A stretch of 64,000 bases of DNA, from the NCBI RefSeq assembly GCF_026130175.1, contig NZ_JAIGNI010000004.1, positions 62,001 through 126,000 on the forward strand, given 5' to 3'. Each line of letters begins with the position of its first letter. The stretch's first letter is position 1. The stretch is from Lyngbya sp. CCAP 1446/10. Lineage in GTDB: Bacteria; Cyanobacteriota; Cyanobacteriia; Cyanobacteriales; Microcoleaceae. A program made the position numbers and the translations under genes. The notes under the pieces are model-generated. The model did no database searches and was not told the DNA's origin. It worked only from the letters and a program-made list of their open reading frames with translations. Positions 52,467-61,401 of this stretch are shown here, in pieces.

Positions 52467-52820
52467 CTAAGGCAAAAACCGATCCAAAGCAGCTTTCAAC
52501 TCTTCTATTTCCGTATCGATATTGCCTTCTTTTGCTGCTCTGGCAATGCACTGAGTTAAATGTTCGTCAAGAATGATTCTCGCTACACGATCGAGCGCGC
52601 CTCGAACCGCAGCAACTTGCACGAGAACTTCGGGACAGGGACGGTTTTCTTGCACCATTGTTTTAATCCCACGGACGTGTCCCTCAATCCGAGATAACCG
52701 ATTAACTAGCCGCCGCATGGATTCTTCATCGTGATGGTGAGGGTGGACTGATTGATCGCCGTGATGGTGGTGGGAATTTGAGGGCAAGGATTTGTCAGTA
52801 GAAGTATCAGATACAATCAT
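52467..52820 (-). CDS. CsoR/RcnR-family metal-sensing repressor (InrS-like)
   Basis: A 117-residue all-helical repressor (RRLVNRLSRIEGHVRGIKTM). The metal-site residues Cys62, His87 and Cys91 have the spacing of copper-type CsoR. In addition the first 30 residues contain nine histidines in two clusters (HHHHGD, HPHHHD), as in the cyanobacterial nickel sensor InrS. Nickel or copper sensing is therefore likely. Apo-protein represses an efflux gene in known cases, but no metal exporter is next to it here. Confidence 0.88.
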   Translation of the reverse strand: MIVSDTSTDKSLPSNSHHHHGDQSVHPHHHDEESMRRLVNRLSRIEGHVRGIKTMVQENRPCPEVLVQVAAVRGALDRVARIILDEHLTQCIARAAKEGNIDTEIEELKAALDRFLP

Positions 52821-53088
52821 CGGGGTTATGCCATTTTAGATTAAAGAATTGGGAATGAGTGCTTTTTAATGGTTGGGAGTGCGGGACTAGAGTTGCATTT
52901 TTTTTTAAACTGGTATTACTAGGGAAATTGTTCAAGTTAGAATTGAGAATATGTTGAGTTTGTGCTGGCTCCAGACTCGTGTATTGTAGCTGTCTAAATA
53001 TATTTAGGATTTTCATAGCGGCAGATTATTGAGTCCGCTCGATCGCACACCTTTACCAGAATAACCCAGACTAACAAAGATTGACGCT

Positions 53089-54306
53089 ATGCGACTATTT
53101 AAGTTTTTTGACCCCGCACCCCGAATCGGTGCTCGCTGGTTCGCCCTAATTTTAGGAATGACGATCGCCCTGAGTGCTCTCTTCATCGATGCTGCACCCG
53201 CTTGGGCCGTTGACGGCAAAAATCCGCCCAACTTGCGGGAACAGCCTCAAACAGCCGTACTCCCAGCGCAGGTGGCGGCAGATACCGGCAGTTTTGTGAC
53301 GGCGGCAGTCGATCGAGTCGGGCCGGCAGTTGTCCGCATTGATACCGAGCGCACTGTCAGCCGCAACCTCAACCCGTTAATGGAAGACCCATTCTTCCGT
53401 AGATTTTTGGAAGAAGATCCGCGCAACAAAACTCCCAGAGAAGAACGCTTACGCGGTCAAGGTTCCGGCTTCATTATTGACAAAAGTGGGATTGTGTTAA
53501 CCAATGCTCACGTAGTTGACAAAGCCGATCGAGTAACTGTCACCTTAAACGACGGCCGGACATTTCCAGGAGAAGTCCAAGGTACTGACGAAATAACAGA
53601 TTTGGCTGTTGTCAAAATTAATACTAAACAAGCAAACTTACCCGTGGCAACACTGGGAGATTCTGATGCGGTGAAAGTGGGTGATTGGGCGATCGCCGTG
53701 GGCAACCCCCTGGGATTTGACAACACCGTCACCTTAGGCATTATCAGCACCCTCAAACGCTCCAGCGCAGCCGTCGGCATTCCCGACAAGCGGCTCGATT
53801 TCATTCAAACCGACGCGGCCATCAATCCCGGCAATTCCGGCGGGCCACTGCTAAACAGCAGAGGAGAAGTGATTGGTATCAACACGGCGATTCGAGCCGA
53901 TGCAATGGGTATTGGGTTTGCAATTCCGATCGACAAAGCCAAGGCCATCTACGCGCAGTTAGCCAAGGGAGAACAAGTCAGCCATCCGTTTTTGGGGATT
54001 CAGATGATTGCTTTGACTCCAGAAATGGCCAAAGAGAATAATGCTGACCCCAATGCTCCTGTGATTGTCCCGGAAGTTACAGGTGTGTTGGTGATGCGAG
54101 TTGTGCCCAATACGCCTGCTGAGAAAGCAGGGGTTCGGAAGGGGGATGTCATCGTTCAAATTGAGGGTGAGAAAGTGACTCAGCCTGAACAGTTGCAAAA
54201 TTTGGTGGAAAACAGCAAAATTGGTCAAATTCTGAAACTGAAGGTGCGCCGGGGTTCCCAGATTAAGGAAGTTGCTGTGACAACGGCTCAATTGAGGGAT
54301 TTTTAG
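53089..54306 (+). CDS. HtrA/Deg serine protease
   Basis: A 405-residue protease of the cyanobacterial HhoA/HhoB/HtrA group, for quality control in the periplasm, thylakoid lumen or membrane. A signal/anchor helix is at about 16-40 (FALILGMTIALSALFI, then AAPAWA). The triad is His141 (VLTNAHVVD), Asp171 (DLAVVKI) and Ser250 (INPGNSGGPL). One PDZ domain lies at about 300-400. It is a paralogue of the partial protease at the left end of the window. It starts 268 bases from the divergent metal repressor. Confidence 0.95.
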   Translation: MRLFKFFDPAPRIGARWFALILGMTIALSALFIDAAPAWAVDGKNPPNLREQPQTAVLPAQVAADTGSFVTAAVDRVGPAVVRIDTERTVSRNLNPLMEDPFFRRFLEEDPRNKTPREERLRGQGSGFIIDKSGIVLTNAHVVDKADRVTVTLNDGRTFPGEVQGTDEITDLAVVKINTKQANLPVATLGDSDAVKVGDWAIAVGNPLGFDNTVTLGIISTLKRSSAAVGIPDKRLDFIQTDAAINPGNSGGPLLNSRGEVIGINTAIRADAMGIGFAIPIDKAKAIYAQLAKGEQVSHPFLGIQMIALTPEMAKENNADPNAPVIVPEVTGVLVMRVVPNTPAEKAGVRKGDVIVQIEGEKVTQPEQLQNLVENSKIGQILKLKVRRGSQIKEVAVTTAQLRDF

Positions 54307-54335
54307 CCGATCGGGAATCAGATCATCTGAACTCA

Positions 54336-54365
54336 TAAAAAACAGGACACAGCACTGCTGTGTCC
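54336..54365 (-). terminator. Terminator of the LCP gene
   Basis: GGACACAGC-ACT-GCTGTGTCC hairpin (54345-54365). On the minus strand it is followed by TGTTTTTTAT. It sits between the convergent htrA and LCP stops. Confidence 0.8.
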
Positions 54366-54389
54366 CTACAAATGAATTTAAAACCCAGT

Positions 54390-55817
54390 TTAAAAAGACT
54401 TAAAGTCCCCGCCAGACTGAGTTTTTTTACTCAACCAATCCTTACCCAATCTGATTGTCACATCCGACTGCAAAGCACCGGTACTCTCAACTAGCACCTC
54501 TCCAAAACCCAAAGACTGGCGAATCGCTTGGGCACCTTTAATGTCGCCGTCTTGAGCTACAATTGTTGTTACATCTAGCGGTTCAGACCAAGCTTTAGAA
54601 ACCTGAACATTCCGATAGCCTGCCCGAGTTAAAGTCGTGACAAAATCTTCAACAGCCGATTGATCGCCCGTACTGTCTTGAATCGCCACCTTCAGAAAAG
54701 TCGAATCAGCATTCTCGATTGTCCAAGTATTTTGACCGTAGTCAAAATGCTCTGCCACCATAGTTTCGATCGCATTTTGGTCTGGCAACCAAAAACTTGC
54801 CTTGTAGTCCTTAGGATCGCTGAATTTGCCGGGAACCATCAACATCTGCACGCCAGCGCGATCGGTTTGAGTAGCAAAACCAGCTAAGGCCACCAATTCT
54901 TCTATAGTCAAATTCGTATCAAGGTGAGACTGAATCACCGACAAAATCTTCGGCAAGCGAGACAGCAAACCAACATTAACTTGCTCTTCCACAAAAGCCC
55001 GCATCAACAATTGCTGGCGCTGTACCCGCCCGATATCGCCTAAATCGTCGTGTCGGTAAAGCAAATAATGCACGATTTGTTCGCCGTTGAGACGCTGTTT
55101 GCCAGCCTTTAAATCAATATATAAATGCTGGCTTTCATCGGTATACTTCATGTCTTTAGGGACATTAATAGTAATCCCACCAAGGGCATCTACCAAACTT
55201 TTGATGCCTTGAATATTGACTGTGACATAGCGGTCAATTCCCACACCGCCCAGCAGTCCGCTGACTGACTTCGCTGACGAAGCCGGGCCGCCGTAGTAAT
55301 TAGCTTCATTGATTTTCACAGTACCCCTACCTTCAACATAGGTACGGGTGTCTCGCGGAATGGAAAGCACACTTATTTTTTTATTTTGAGGGTCAAACCT
55401 CACCAACAGCATGGTATCGGTTAAGCCCTTGAAAGAGTTTTGCCAGACATCGTATCCCTGCTCCTTATCGGGATGGCCGTCGAGGTCTGAACTCAGAACC
55501 TTCAGTCCTAAAACTAAAATATTAACTGGGCGAGTGAGCTCCGGCATCTTCATGCTGAGCTTTGCCATGTCGCCTTGAGAAAACACTGCCGCTTCTTCAG
55601 GGCTCAACTTTTGTTGCTGAAGCGGTGTTGTGGAAAGAGAGACGGCTAGCAGCGCTCCGGCGGTGGCTGAGAGCATGGCTACTCCAGCCAAACCAAAACC
55701 AAAACCCAGCCAACGGCCTCGGTGCGGCTGGTGCGATTTTTTGGTTGGAGGTTGAGCAGTTGATTGTTGGATAGGGTCTTGATTAGGAGTTTTTTGAGCT
55801 GGCACTGGCTTCCTCAC
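54390..55817 (-). CDS. LytR-CpsA-Psr (LCP) family cell-wall glycopolymer ligase
   Basis: A 475-residue membrane protein with a cytosolic Pro-rich N-terminus, one membrane helix (WLGFGFGLAGVAMLSATAGALLAV) and an extracytoplasmic LCP domain (NILVLGLKVL, DTMLLVRFDPQNKKISVLSI, PRDTRTYV, YLLYRHDDLGDIGRVQRQQ). A C-terminal LytR_C-type region follows (DSTGDQSAVEDFVTTLTRAG). LCP enzymes attach anionic or capsular polymers to peptidoglycan. GTG 55817 is my preferred start; a TTG at 55847 adds ten hydrophobic residues and neither has a clear Shine-Dalgarno. Confidence 0.92.
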   Translation of the reverse strand: MRKPVPAQKTPNQDPIQQSTAQPPTKKSHQPHRGRWLGFGFGLAGVAMLSATAGALLAVSLSTTPLQQQKLSPEEAAVFSQGDMAKLSMKMPELTRPVNILVLGLKVLSSDLDGHPDKEQGYDVWQNSFKGLTDTMLLVRFDPQNKKISVLSIPRDTRTYVEGRGTVKINEANYYGGPASSAKSVSGLLGGVGIDRYVTVNIQGIKSLVDALGGITINVPKDMKYTDESQHLYIDLKAGKQRLNGEQIVHYLLYRHDDLGDIGRVQRQQLLMRAFVEEQVNVGLLSRLPKILSVIQSHLDTNLTIEELVALAGFATQTDRAGVQMLMVPGKFSDPKDYKASFWLPDQNAIETMVAEHFDYGQNTWTIENADSTFLKVAIQDSTGDQSAVEDFVTTLTRAGYRNVQVSKAWSEPLDVTTIVAQDGDIKGAQAIRQSLGFGEVLVESTGALQSDVTIRLGKDWLSKKTQSGGDFKSF

Positions 55818-55909
55818 ACACAACAAAAATAAAAAAGATCGTAGCAATATGTAGTATCAAGCTGAAAACGCACTCAATCAATACGGTAGGGGCTGAAAAG
55901 AACCCTAAA

Positions 55910-56293
55910 TTATGATAAATGTTTGCCGACCACTTGCTCGGCTACGCGGCTAATTCCGGGCAACCATAGCGGTTGACGCTTCCAGAGGCGAACCATCAGT
56001 CCCAGAGCGACGATGAAATAGCTGGTTGTCAGCAGGCTACTCATTAATAACATGGCAAGTGTCGGAGATTCCGCAGAAATCGCGGCCCCTTCTAAAAGAA
56101 TATGTCCTAAGAGCCAACTAAAAGCAAGGGCAATTGCCAAGCGGCTGACGGCTTGGCGTTCGGGGCTGCCCTGACGGCGGTAAAGATTCCAGAGGGCGGG
56201 AAAAAAGCCAATGACTGGGATCATTAATACAAACAGACTTGCACGATCGAGTTCAGGATTGTCTAAGGGATGTGTATTTTTCATAGTTGGCAT
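55910..56293 (-). CDS. Small membrane protein, unknown function
   Basis: A 127-residue protein with three predicted membrane helices: SLFVLMIPVIGFFPALW, AIALAFSWLLGHILLEGAA and LLMSSLLTTSYFIVALGLMV. Charged loops (NLYRRQGSPERQ) lie between. I do not recognise the family. A second Met (56284) is an equally good start. It lies upstream of the LCP gene on the same strand with a 92-base gap, so cotranscription is possible. Confidence 0.75.
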   Translation of the reverse strand: MPTMKNTHPLDNPELDRASLFVLMIPVIGFFPALWNLYRRQGSPERQAVSRLAIALAFSWLLGHILLEGAAISAESPTLAMLLMSSLLTTSYFIVALGLMVRLWKRQPLWLPGISRVAEQVVGKHLS

Positions 56294-56524
56294 TCAAAAT
56301 TTACAGGAGGTCTAGTTTTGCACAAAACTTATTTGTTAGGCGGAAAATTTATATCCTAAACCAAAAATCCCAGAGCAGGGCACGTTTTGCACAAAAATTG
56401 TTGGTTAGAGGCCAAGTTTTTTCGCTAAACCTGCCCCTACCTATTATTCACAACTTTTCGACCCGGAGAGCCGTATTTTGATAAACTGGATACAGCACAG
56501 GAGACAGGAGACACAGACTTAGCC

Positions 56525-57226
56525 ATGACCAAATCTCAAAAACCGATCGTTATTTCTCCATCCATATTATCAGCCGATTTTAGCCGTCTCGGAGAAGAGA
56601 TTCAGGCTGTCGATCGAGCTGGGGCTGACTGGATTCACGTAGATGTGATGGACGGTCGCTTTGTTCCTAATATTACTATCGGGCCGATGATTGTCGAAGC
56701 AATTCGTCCCGTTACTACCAAGATAATCGATGTCCACTTGATGATTGTGGAGCCGGAGAAGTACGTCGAGGACTTTGCTAAGGCTGGTGCTGACATTATT
56801 TCCGTTCACGCCGAGCACAATGCTTCGCCTCACTTGCACCGCACCCTCGGTCAAATTCGGGAATTGGGCAAGCAGGCTGGTGTGGTGCTGAATCCTTCGA
56901 CACCCCTAGAGTTGATCGAGTACGTGCTGGAACTTTGCGATTTGGTGCTGATTATGAGCGTGAATCCGGGCTTTGGCGGTCAAAGTTTTATCCCGGCGGT
57001 GCTGCCGAAAATTCGCCAGTTGCGTAAAATGTGCGACGACAAGGGCCTCGATCCTTGGATTGAGGTGGATGGCGGTTTGAAGACGAACAATACTTGGCAG
57101 GTTCTGGAAGCGGGCGCAAATGCGATCGTCGCGGGTTCTGCTGTGTTTAAGGCGAAGGATTACGCAAGTGCGATCGAGGGTATCCGCCACAGCAAGCGCC
57201 CGACTCCTGAGTTGGCTGCTGTCTAA
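56525..57226 (+). CDS. rpe: Ribulose-phosphate 3-epimerase
   Basis: Interconverts ribulose 5-phosphate and xylulose 5-phosphate in the Calvin cycle and pentose phosphate pathway, working next to transketolase (5174-7192). The 233-residue TIM barrel shows [48 protein letters not shown] and VDGGLKTNN with the metal and catalytic residues. A hairpin follows at 57274. Confidence 0.97.
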   Translation: MTKSQKPIVISPSILSADFSRLGEEIQAVDRAGADWIHVDVMDGRFVPNITIGPMIVEAIRPVTTKIIDVHLMIVEPEKYVEDFAKAGADIISVHAEHNASPHLHRTLGQIRELGKQAGVVLNPSTPLELIEYVLELCDLVLIMSVNPGFGGQSFIPAVLPKIRQLRKMCDDKGLDPWIEVDGGLKTNNTWQVLEAGANAIVAGSAVFKAKDYASAIEGIRHSKRPTPELAAV

Positions 57227-57273
57227 TCAAAAATTCGATCGCATCCGATGAATTACTAATAGACTTTTCCCAA

Positions 57274-57314
57274 AATTATCGCTTCACAGGCAAGATGTCT
57301 GTGAAGCGATAATT
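57274..57314. terminator. Long hairpin after rpe
   Basis: AATTATCGCTTCACAG (57274-57289) pairs perfectly with CTGTGAAGCGATAATT (57299-57314). The 16-base-pair stem is followed by ATTAG, a weak U tract, so it may protect the 3' end as well as terminate. Confidence 0.6.
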
Positions 57315-57694
57315 ATTAGAGAGATGTATAGCCTTTCGATCTCTCATATTAGGTACGCGAACGGGATATGGCATAGGCCTCCGTGTAATGTAGTTGTAGA
57401 AGCCGGAACTTCCCACCCAGGCGGAATCATACCAATTTGACTGCTAACGTTACCGAGCAGTTTTTTCATCGGGATTGTAAATAAGCATAACTAAAGCCTT
57501 TTTCCCGATCGGCATTACATCCGTTACATCCGTTTCACAATCCGCTGCCCAACTTTCTTCTTCCTTTTACTTACTTGCTTTTTTAGTGTTCCCAGACACC
57601 AGCCTGGGAACCCATCTTAAATGACGCAGAATTGAGATTGCAACCAACAAGTTAAAAAGACCCAAAAACTTACTTTTTCGTGTCTCTTTCCCTG
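57315..57694. repeat. Repeat-bearing gap: AGGTACGCGAACGG repeat and AACGGATTTTGTA family
   Basis: TTTCGATCTCTCATATTAGG continuing into TACGCGAACGG (57333-57364) recurs at 60836-60868. CATTACATCCGTTACATCCG (57512-57531) is an inverted copy of the AACGGATTTTGTA family and is followed by a TTCTTCC tract. No gene is seen. Confidence 0.65.
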
Positions 57695-58477
57695 TTATTT
57701 GGAGACACTCGCGAGAATCTTTTCCATCTCAGAAATCTCGACAGCACCGGAGAAAGTTTTGCCATTCATAATAAAGAATGGAGTGCCTTCGATACCCAAT
57801 TGTTGAGCCAGTTGCACGTCTTTCTGAATGGCTGCTTCGGCGGCGGGGCTGTTGCGATCGCTGTTGAATTTATCTAATTTGAGATTGAGCTTTTGGGCGA
57901 TCGATCCGTATAGTGGCTCGCCTAACTCTTTCTGCCCCTCAAACAAAGCACTGTAATATTCCCAGAATTTGCCCTGCTGCCCAGCAGCCCAAGCTGCTTT
58001 AGCTGCTGGCAGCGCTTGAGGGTGAATAGAAGTCAAGGGAAAATGCTTGTAGGCTAAAGTAACTTTGTCCTGGTGTTTTGCCATAAACTGCTTGACATTA
58101 TCGTAAGCGCGGGCGCAAAACGGACATTGAAAGTCAGAGAATTCTAAAAGTACAATCTGCTGCGAAGCTGAGCCGGTGGTGGGAGAATCCCCGATCGCAG
58201 ATTTGGGATTTGTTTTCATCTCCTGCAAAAATGACTCCTGCGCTGCTTTGAGAGACTGCTGCTGCTGTTGCTGGTACCCTTGTACCGAATCTAAAATTGC
58301 TTGGGGGTTTTCGCGGATAATCTGCAAAACTTGCTCTTTCAACTTGGGATCGACTGAATTGCCAGCCGCTGACTGGGCGGGGGAACAACCGATAAATACC
58401 AGGCAACTCGCAAGCAGTGCAGCCAAGCAGAAGGCTTGTTGGCTGCGGAGTTTTCGCCAAATAGTAGAGATGTTCAT
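57695..58477 (-). CDS. DsbA-like thiol-disulfide lipoprotein
   Basis: A 260-residue exported protein. The lipobox LVFIGC predicts lipidation at Cys31. A glutamine-rich coiled-coil region (about 45-90) precedes a DsbA/thioredoxin_4 domain with the redox motif CPFC (Cys118, Cys121) and the cis-proline loop GTPFFIMNG. It probably forms or reshuffles disulfides in exported proteins. It has AGGA upstream of ATG 58477. Confidence 0.9.
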   Translation of the reverse strand: MNISTIWRKLRSQQAFCLAALLASCLVFIGCSPAQSAAGNSVDPKLKEQVLQIIRENPQAILDSVQGYQQQQQQSLKAAQESFLQEMKTNPKSAIGDSPTTGSASQQIVLLEFSDFQCPFCARAYDNVKQFMAKHQDKVTLAYKHFPLTSIHPQALPAAKAAWAAGQQGKFWEYYSALFEGQKELGEPLYGSIAQKLNLKLDKFNSDRNSPAAEAAIQKDVQLAQQLGIEGTPFFIMNGKTFSGAVEISEMEKILASVSK

Positions 58478-58560
58478 CTTTTTTCCTGGTTTACGGCAAC
58501 ACTTAATCCTACATTTAATTTTGCGGAGTGTCAGGTACGCCTGATCTGATATAAAAGATC

Positions 58561-58590
58561 AAAGGACGATCGCCCGGGCGATCGTCCTTT
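58561..58590. terminator. Perfect 30-base palindrome, bidirectional terminator
   Basis: AAAGGACGATCGCCC followed by its exact reverse complement. T-rich flanks lie on both sides (CCTTTTATTT on plus). It separates the DsbA-like gene from the minus-strand gene ending at 58651. A direct repeat ATTTGCTGCACGT follows. Confidence 0.7.
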
Positions 58591-58650
58591 TATTTGCTGC
58601 ACGTATTTGCTGCACGTATTATCAGCCTTTAGGCTTTTCTGAATCCGAGA

Positions 58651-59163
58651 TTATTTACGATTGCTGAGCCATTTAGCAGCAACTATTCCCAAAATACCTG
58701 CAACTACTGGATTCCCCAAAAACTTCATCAAACTCGGCTCTTGGGCGAGCACATCTCGGAAAATATCCGGGTGATTGTGATAGGTAAACGAGGCCAGCTT
58801 AGTAACATCATCAGCAGTCATGCGACTGGCGTGGTGGGTAGAAAGTGCTAGCTGCTTTTCCAATTGGCGATCGTTCAATCCTCTCTTGTCCAACTGCTTG
58901 AGGAACTCCCGCGCCACGTCGTCGAGTTCCTTTGGCTTAATTTGGGCGATCGCCTTTTGCAATTCCGGTTCCAACTGCGCCGGCGGTAGCGAGTCATGAT
59001 TCAGAGAACTCCCGAATAATTTTTTGCGCTGATCCGGCGAAGTTCTCTGAGCAAAATCGTCAAAATTATCGTACTCTTCACCGGTTGTCTCCGGCATCAC
59101 TTCTTTATTTCCCTGAGCCAAATCCTTCATGATTTGACTCTTATAATTATCGCTGCTACTCAT
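58651..59163 (-). CDS. Conserved-type hypothetical protein, acidic with C-terminal hydrophobic segment
   Basis: A 170-residue protein. The N-terminal half is charged and probably disordered (YKSQIMKDLAQGNKEVMPET, EEYDNFDDFAQR). The middle is helical (LDDVAREFLKQLDKRGLNDR). The end carries a glycine-containing hydrophobic helix (NPVVAGILGIVAAKWLSNRK) that may anchor it to a membrane. I recognise no domain. AGGAAAG precedes ATG 59163. It lies in a run of small minus-strand genes (57695-60630). Confidence 0.75.
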   Translation of the reverse strand: MSSSDNYKSQIMKDLAQGNKEVMPETTGEEYDNFDDFAQRTSPDQRKKLFGSSLNHDSLPPAQLEPELQKAIAQIKPKELDDVAREFLKQLDKRGLNDRQLEKQLALSTHHASRMTADDVTKLASFTYHNHPDIFRDVLAQEPSLMKFLGNPVVAGILGIVAAKWLSNRK

Positions 59164-59277
59164 GGTATTTCTTTCCTAATCTGCACAAATTTTCTGTTTC
59201 AAATCTCGATGATTTCGCCAGCCCTAAATTCCAAAATGCTATTAAAGCTACGCGATCATTTAAACTTTCTTACCAAA

Positions 59278-59721
59278 TCAAGAATTGTATTCAATCTGAT
59301 TTGATTGCTGGTCGTACTTAGCAGTCAAAATCAGTTTTTTATCAGGAGCGTACATCAAAACACTTACATCCTGGTTGGGGAAATTGCGGTGAAAACCTTG
59401 AGCTAAAGACTTCGCCAAATCTTTCACTTCATTAGGGCGGACTTGCGGAGTAATTACAACTCCCAACTTATTATTGTCACGCACGTAAGCATCTTGAACT
59501 AAGCCTTGAGCAGTCTTTGTTACCCATTGACCAAAGTCTTGACCTGCCGCAGTATTGCCGCGTTCTAGTTGCGCGTAATAACCCTGACTGCCGCCAATTG
59601 CTACAGGTACATTAGTCGGTTGTTGGGCGGAAACGCTGGGGGCGCAAGCAGTCGTAACGGCCAGCATTAAAGCCAACATTAGACCCGCAATAATTTTTCC
59701 GCTCTGCTGCAATAAACTCAC
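59278..59721 (-). CDS. Small predicted lipoprotein, unknown function
   Basis: A 147-residue exported protein with a lipobox-like end of signal peptide (LMLALMLAVTTACAPS, Cys26). The GTG 59721 start is supported by GGAGG seven bases upstream. The mature part is a compact alpha/beta protein (NEVKDLAKSLAQGFHRNFPN, DVSVLMYAPDKKLILTAKYD). No family is recognised. Confidence 0.8.
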   Translation of the reverse strand: MSLLQQSGKIIAGLMLALMLAVTTACAPSVSAQQPTNVPVAIGGSQGYYAQLERGNTAAGQDFGQWVTKTAQGLVQDAYVRDNNKLGVVITPQVRPNEVKDLAKSLAQGFHRNFPNQDVSVLMYAPDKKLILTAKYDQQSNQIEYNS

Positions 59722-59753
59722 CTTTTTTCCTCCGGTATGACAACATTTTCAAT

Positions 59754-59788
59754 AATTGAGAGGGTCAGCTTTCTCGACCCTCTCAATT
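59754..59788 (-). terminator. Hairpin after the CsbD gene
   Basis: AATTGAGAGGGTC (59754-59766) pairs with GACCCTCTCAATT (59776-59788). On the minus strand it follows the CsbD-type gene directly; the downstream tract is only moderately T-rich. Confidence 0.6.
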
Positions 59789-59798
59789 AGTATTAGAA

Positions 59799-59981
59799 TT
59801 AGTCTAATTTCTTTTTGATTTCATCTTTCACATCTTCGACTGCGTGACGAGCTTGTGCTTCTGTTTGCTTCGCTTTGCCTTCAGCTTTGTCCTTGGGGTC
59901 GCCAGTAACATTGCCTAGGGCTTCTTGAGCCGCGCCTTCGATGTTTTTTGCAGTTGCCTTTGCTTTATCTTCAATGCTCAT
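59799..59981 (-). CDS. CsbD-family small stress protein
   Basis: A 60-residue, highly charged helical protein (MSIEDKAKATAKNIEGAAQE, ALGNVTGDPKDKAEGKAKQT). It matches the CsbD family, general-stress proteins first seen in the Bacillus sigma-B regulon. The biochemical role is unknown. It is a monocistronic unit with its own hairpin. Confidence 0.93.
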   Translation of the reverse strand: MSIEDKAKATAKNIEGAAQEALGNVTGDPKDKAEGKAKQTEAQARHAVEDVKDEIKKKLD

Positions 59982-60370
59982 TTGTTTGTCCTTATCTGTA
60001 TCTAGTTTTACACTTTCTACTTATTATCATAGGGAACAAGTAGTTCGGTTGCACTCTACCTGTAGGAATAAAGTTTGATGTATTCGGAGTGTACAGAATC
60101 TAACAGAAGTCAGGAATAGGGAATAGGAAATCAGGAATAGGAAATCAGGAAAAATTATTCTTGAATCGAGGATAGACTAGGACTTTCCTGCTGACCGTTT
60201 TTTGACCTAAATTACTAGCTGCAACGAACGAAGTGTAGTATCGCACAAAAAGTTCGGCGTAAAGCCATTGGTGCACCCAGAACAGTATTTTTTTAAACCC
60301 AAAAAAATTTAAAATTTAAAATTTAAAATTTATATTGAATGCGGCCGACTTCCATCGAACTTCAAAAAGC
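59982..60370. other. Low-complexity gap
   Basis: Contains a tandem AGGAATAGGAAATC tract (60111-60150), a partial AAGTTCGGCG repeat (60249) and an AAAATTTAAAATTT tract (60303-60332). No gene is seen. Confidence 0.5.
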
Positions 60371-60403
60371 GGGTGTGGGCAAGACCGTCTCTTACCCACA
60401 CCC
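60361..60403 (-). terminator. Terminator of the 68-residue protein gene
   Basis: GGGTGTGGG (60371-60379) pairs with CCCACACCC (60395-60403), extended by AAGA/TCTT. On the minus strand it is followed by GCTTTTTGAA, 21 bases after the stop at 60424. Confidence 0.7.
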
Positions 60404-60423
60404 TCTAAAAATTGGCATTCGTT

Positions 60424-60630
60424 TTAATCTGGCGTATGGTGACATTCTGTATCTATTTTTTGCTGCAGTTCTGCTTTTAACTGTTCGACAGCGCGCATAG
60501 TTTCAGCCTTTTGTTGTTTCTCCTCGCCTAGGGATTTTTCAGTTTCCTCGCCGAGCAATGTTTCTCTGGATTTTGGTAGCGTGACTTGTAGGTCGCTGAC
60601 CCTGGTGGTTGCGTTTGGTTCAATATTCAT
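60424..60630 (-). CDS. Small charged helical protein, unknown
   Basis: A 68-residue protein with a disordered N-terminal part (MNIEPNATTRVSDLQVTLPK) and a coiled-coil-like helix (KQQKAETMRAVEQLKAELQQ). The pattern of E, K and Q recalls the last helix of CsbD-type proteins, but the CsbD signature is absent. Its own terminator supports real expression. Confidence 0.6.
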   Translation of the reverse strand: MNIEPNATTRVSDLQVTLPKSRETLLGEETEKSLGEEKQQKAETMRAVEQLKAELQQKIDTECHHTPD

Positions 60631-61401
60631 TAGTTTTCACCCAACTCTTTGCAAAATTTATTTTTAAGAAGGCTACTTAAGAGTTAGCCTTAGATATATG
60701 CTAAGCGCGATCGCAAAGACTTTCCTCTGCCTGAAGGGAGATTAGGGCTGGGGAATAGTTTTTAGTTTTTATTTCTTAATTTAATAGTCAGACAAATCAG
60801 GCAAACCTGAATCGGCCGGAAGAGAGATATAGCTTTTCGATCTCTCATATCAGGTACGCGAACGGCATAGGGCATAGGGCATGAGGCTCTCCTCACTTTT
60901 TTGAGAACCGCTATATAGCAGTTACAGTTCTCATATGAGGTATCGCCCAATCTCCAAATCCAAAAATTGAAAATCTCAAATATTCACCTTTTTGAGAAAG
61001 GCTATAGGGGAAGGAGAATAGTGCTTGAGTGCGCGAGATTGCTTTGTGACTCGCGCGCGGGGAGTGTGGGGAGTGCGGGGAGTGTGGGGAGTGCGGGGAG
61101 TGCGGGGAGTGTGGGGGAGGGATAGAATTTTTGGGGTATCGCGCATTTATGGACTTTTGTCGTTTGTTTGATGAGGCGGTTTCGACATCGGTACAAGATT
61201 AAGAGAGAAATAGGCGACAGATTGGTGCAGACTGAGGTCAAGGCGATCGAGTTTGACGGTTAAAATCAACAGGGTGGGGGAATTCCCAAGTTTTGTGGCG
61301 ATCGCCCGAACAAATCTGCTAAACCAGAGTTAGCATCAAGGCTGACTTCCTGCAGGATCGAACTAAAATTTATGTTATTAGTAAAAAATATCTAAAACCC
61401 T
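60631..61401. other. Gap before the amide-binding kinase, with repeats
   Basis: No gene in 771 bases. It contains a second copy of the AGGTACGCGAACGG repeat (60826-60868) and a G-rich tandem tract (61059-61121). CTATATAGC and CTATAGGGG near the TTTTTGAGAA blocks (60898-61010) form two related short repeats. Confidence 0.5.
61059..61121 (+). repeat. G-rich tandem repeat (GGGGAGTGC/T)n
   Basis: About seven units of a nine-base GGGGAGTG(C/T) repeat give at least seven runs of three or more G on the plus strand, enough for G-quadruplex formation. It lies 280 bases upstream of the kinase gene at 61402. Confidence 0.75.
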
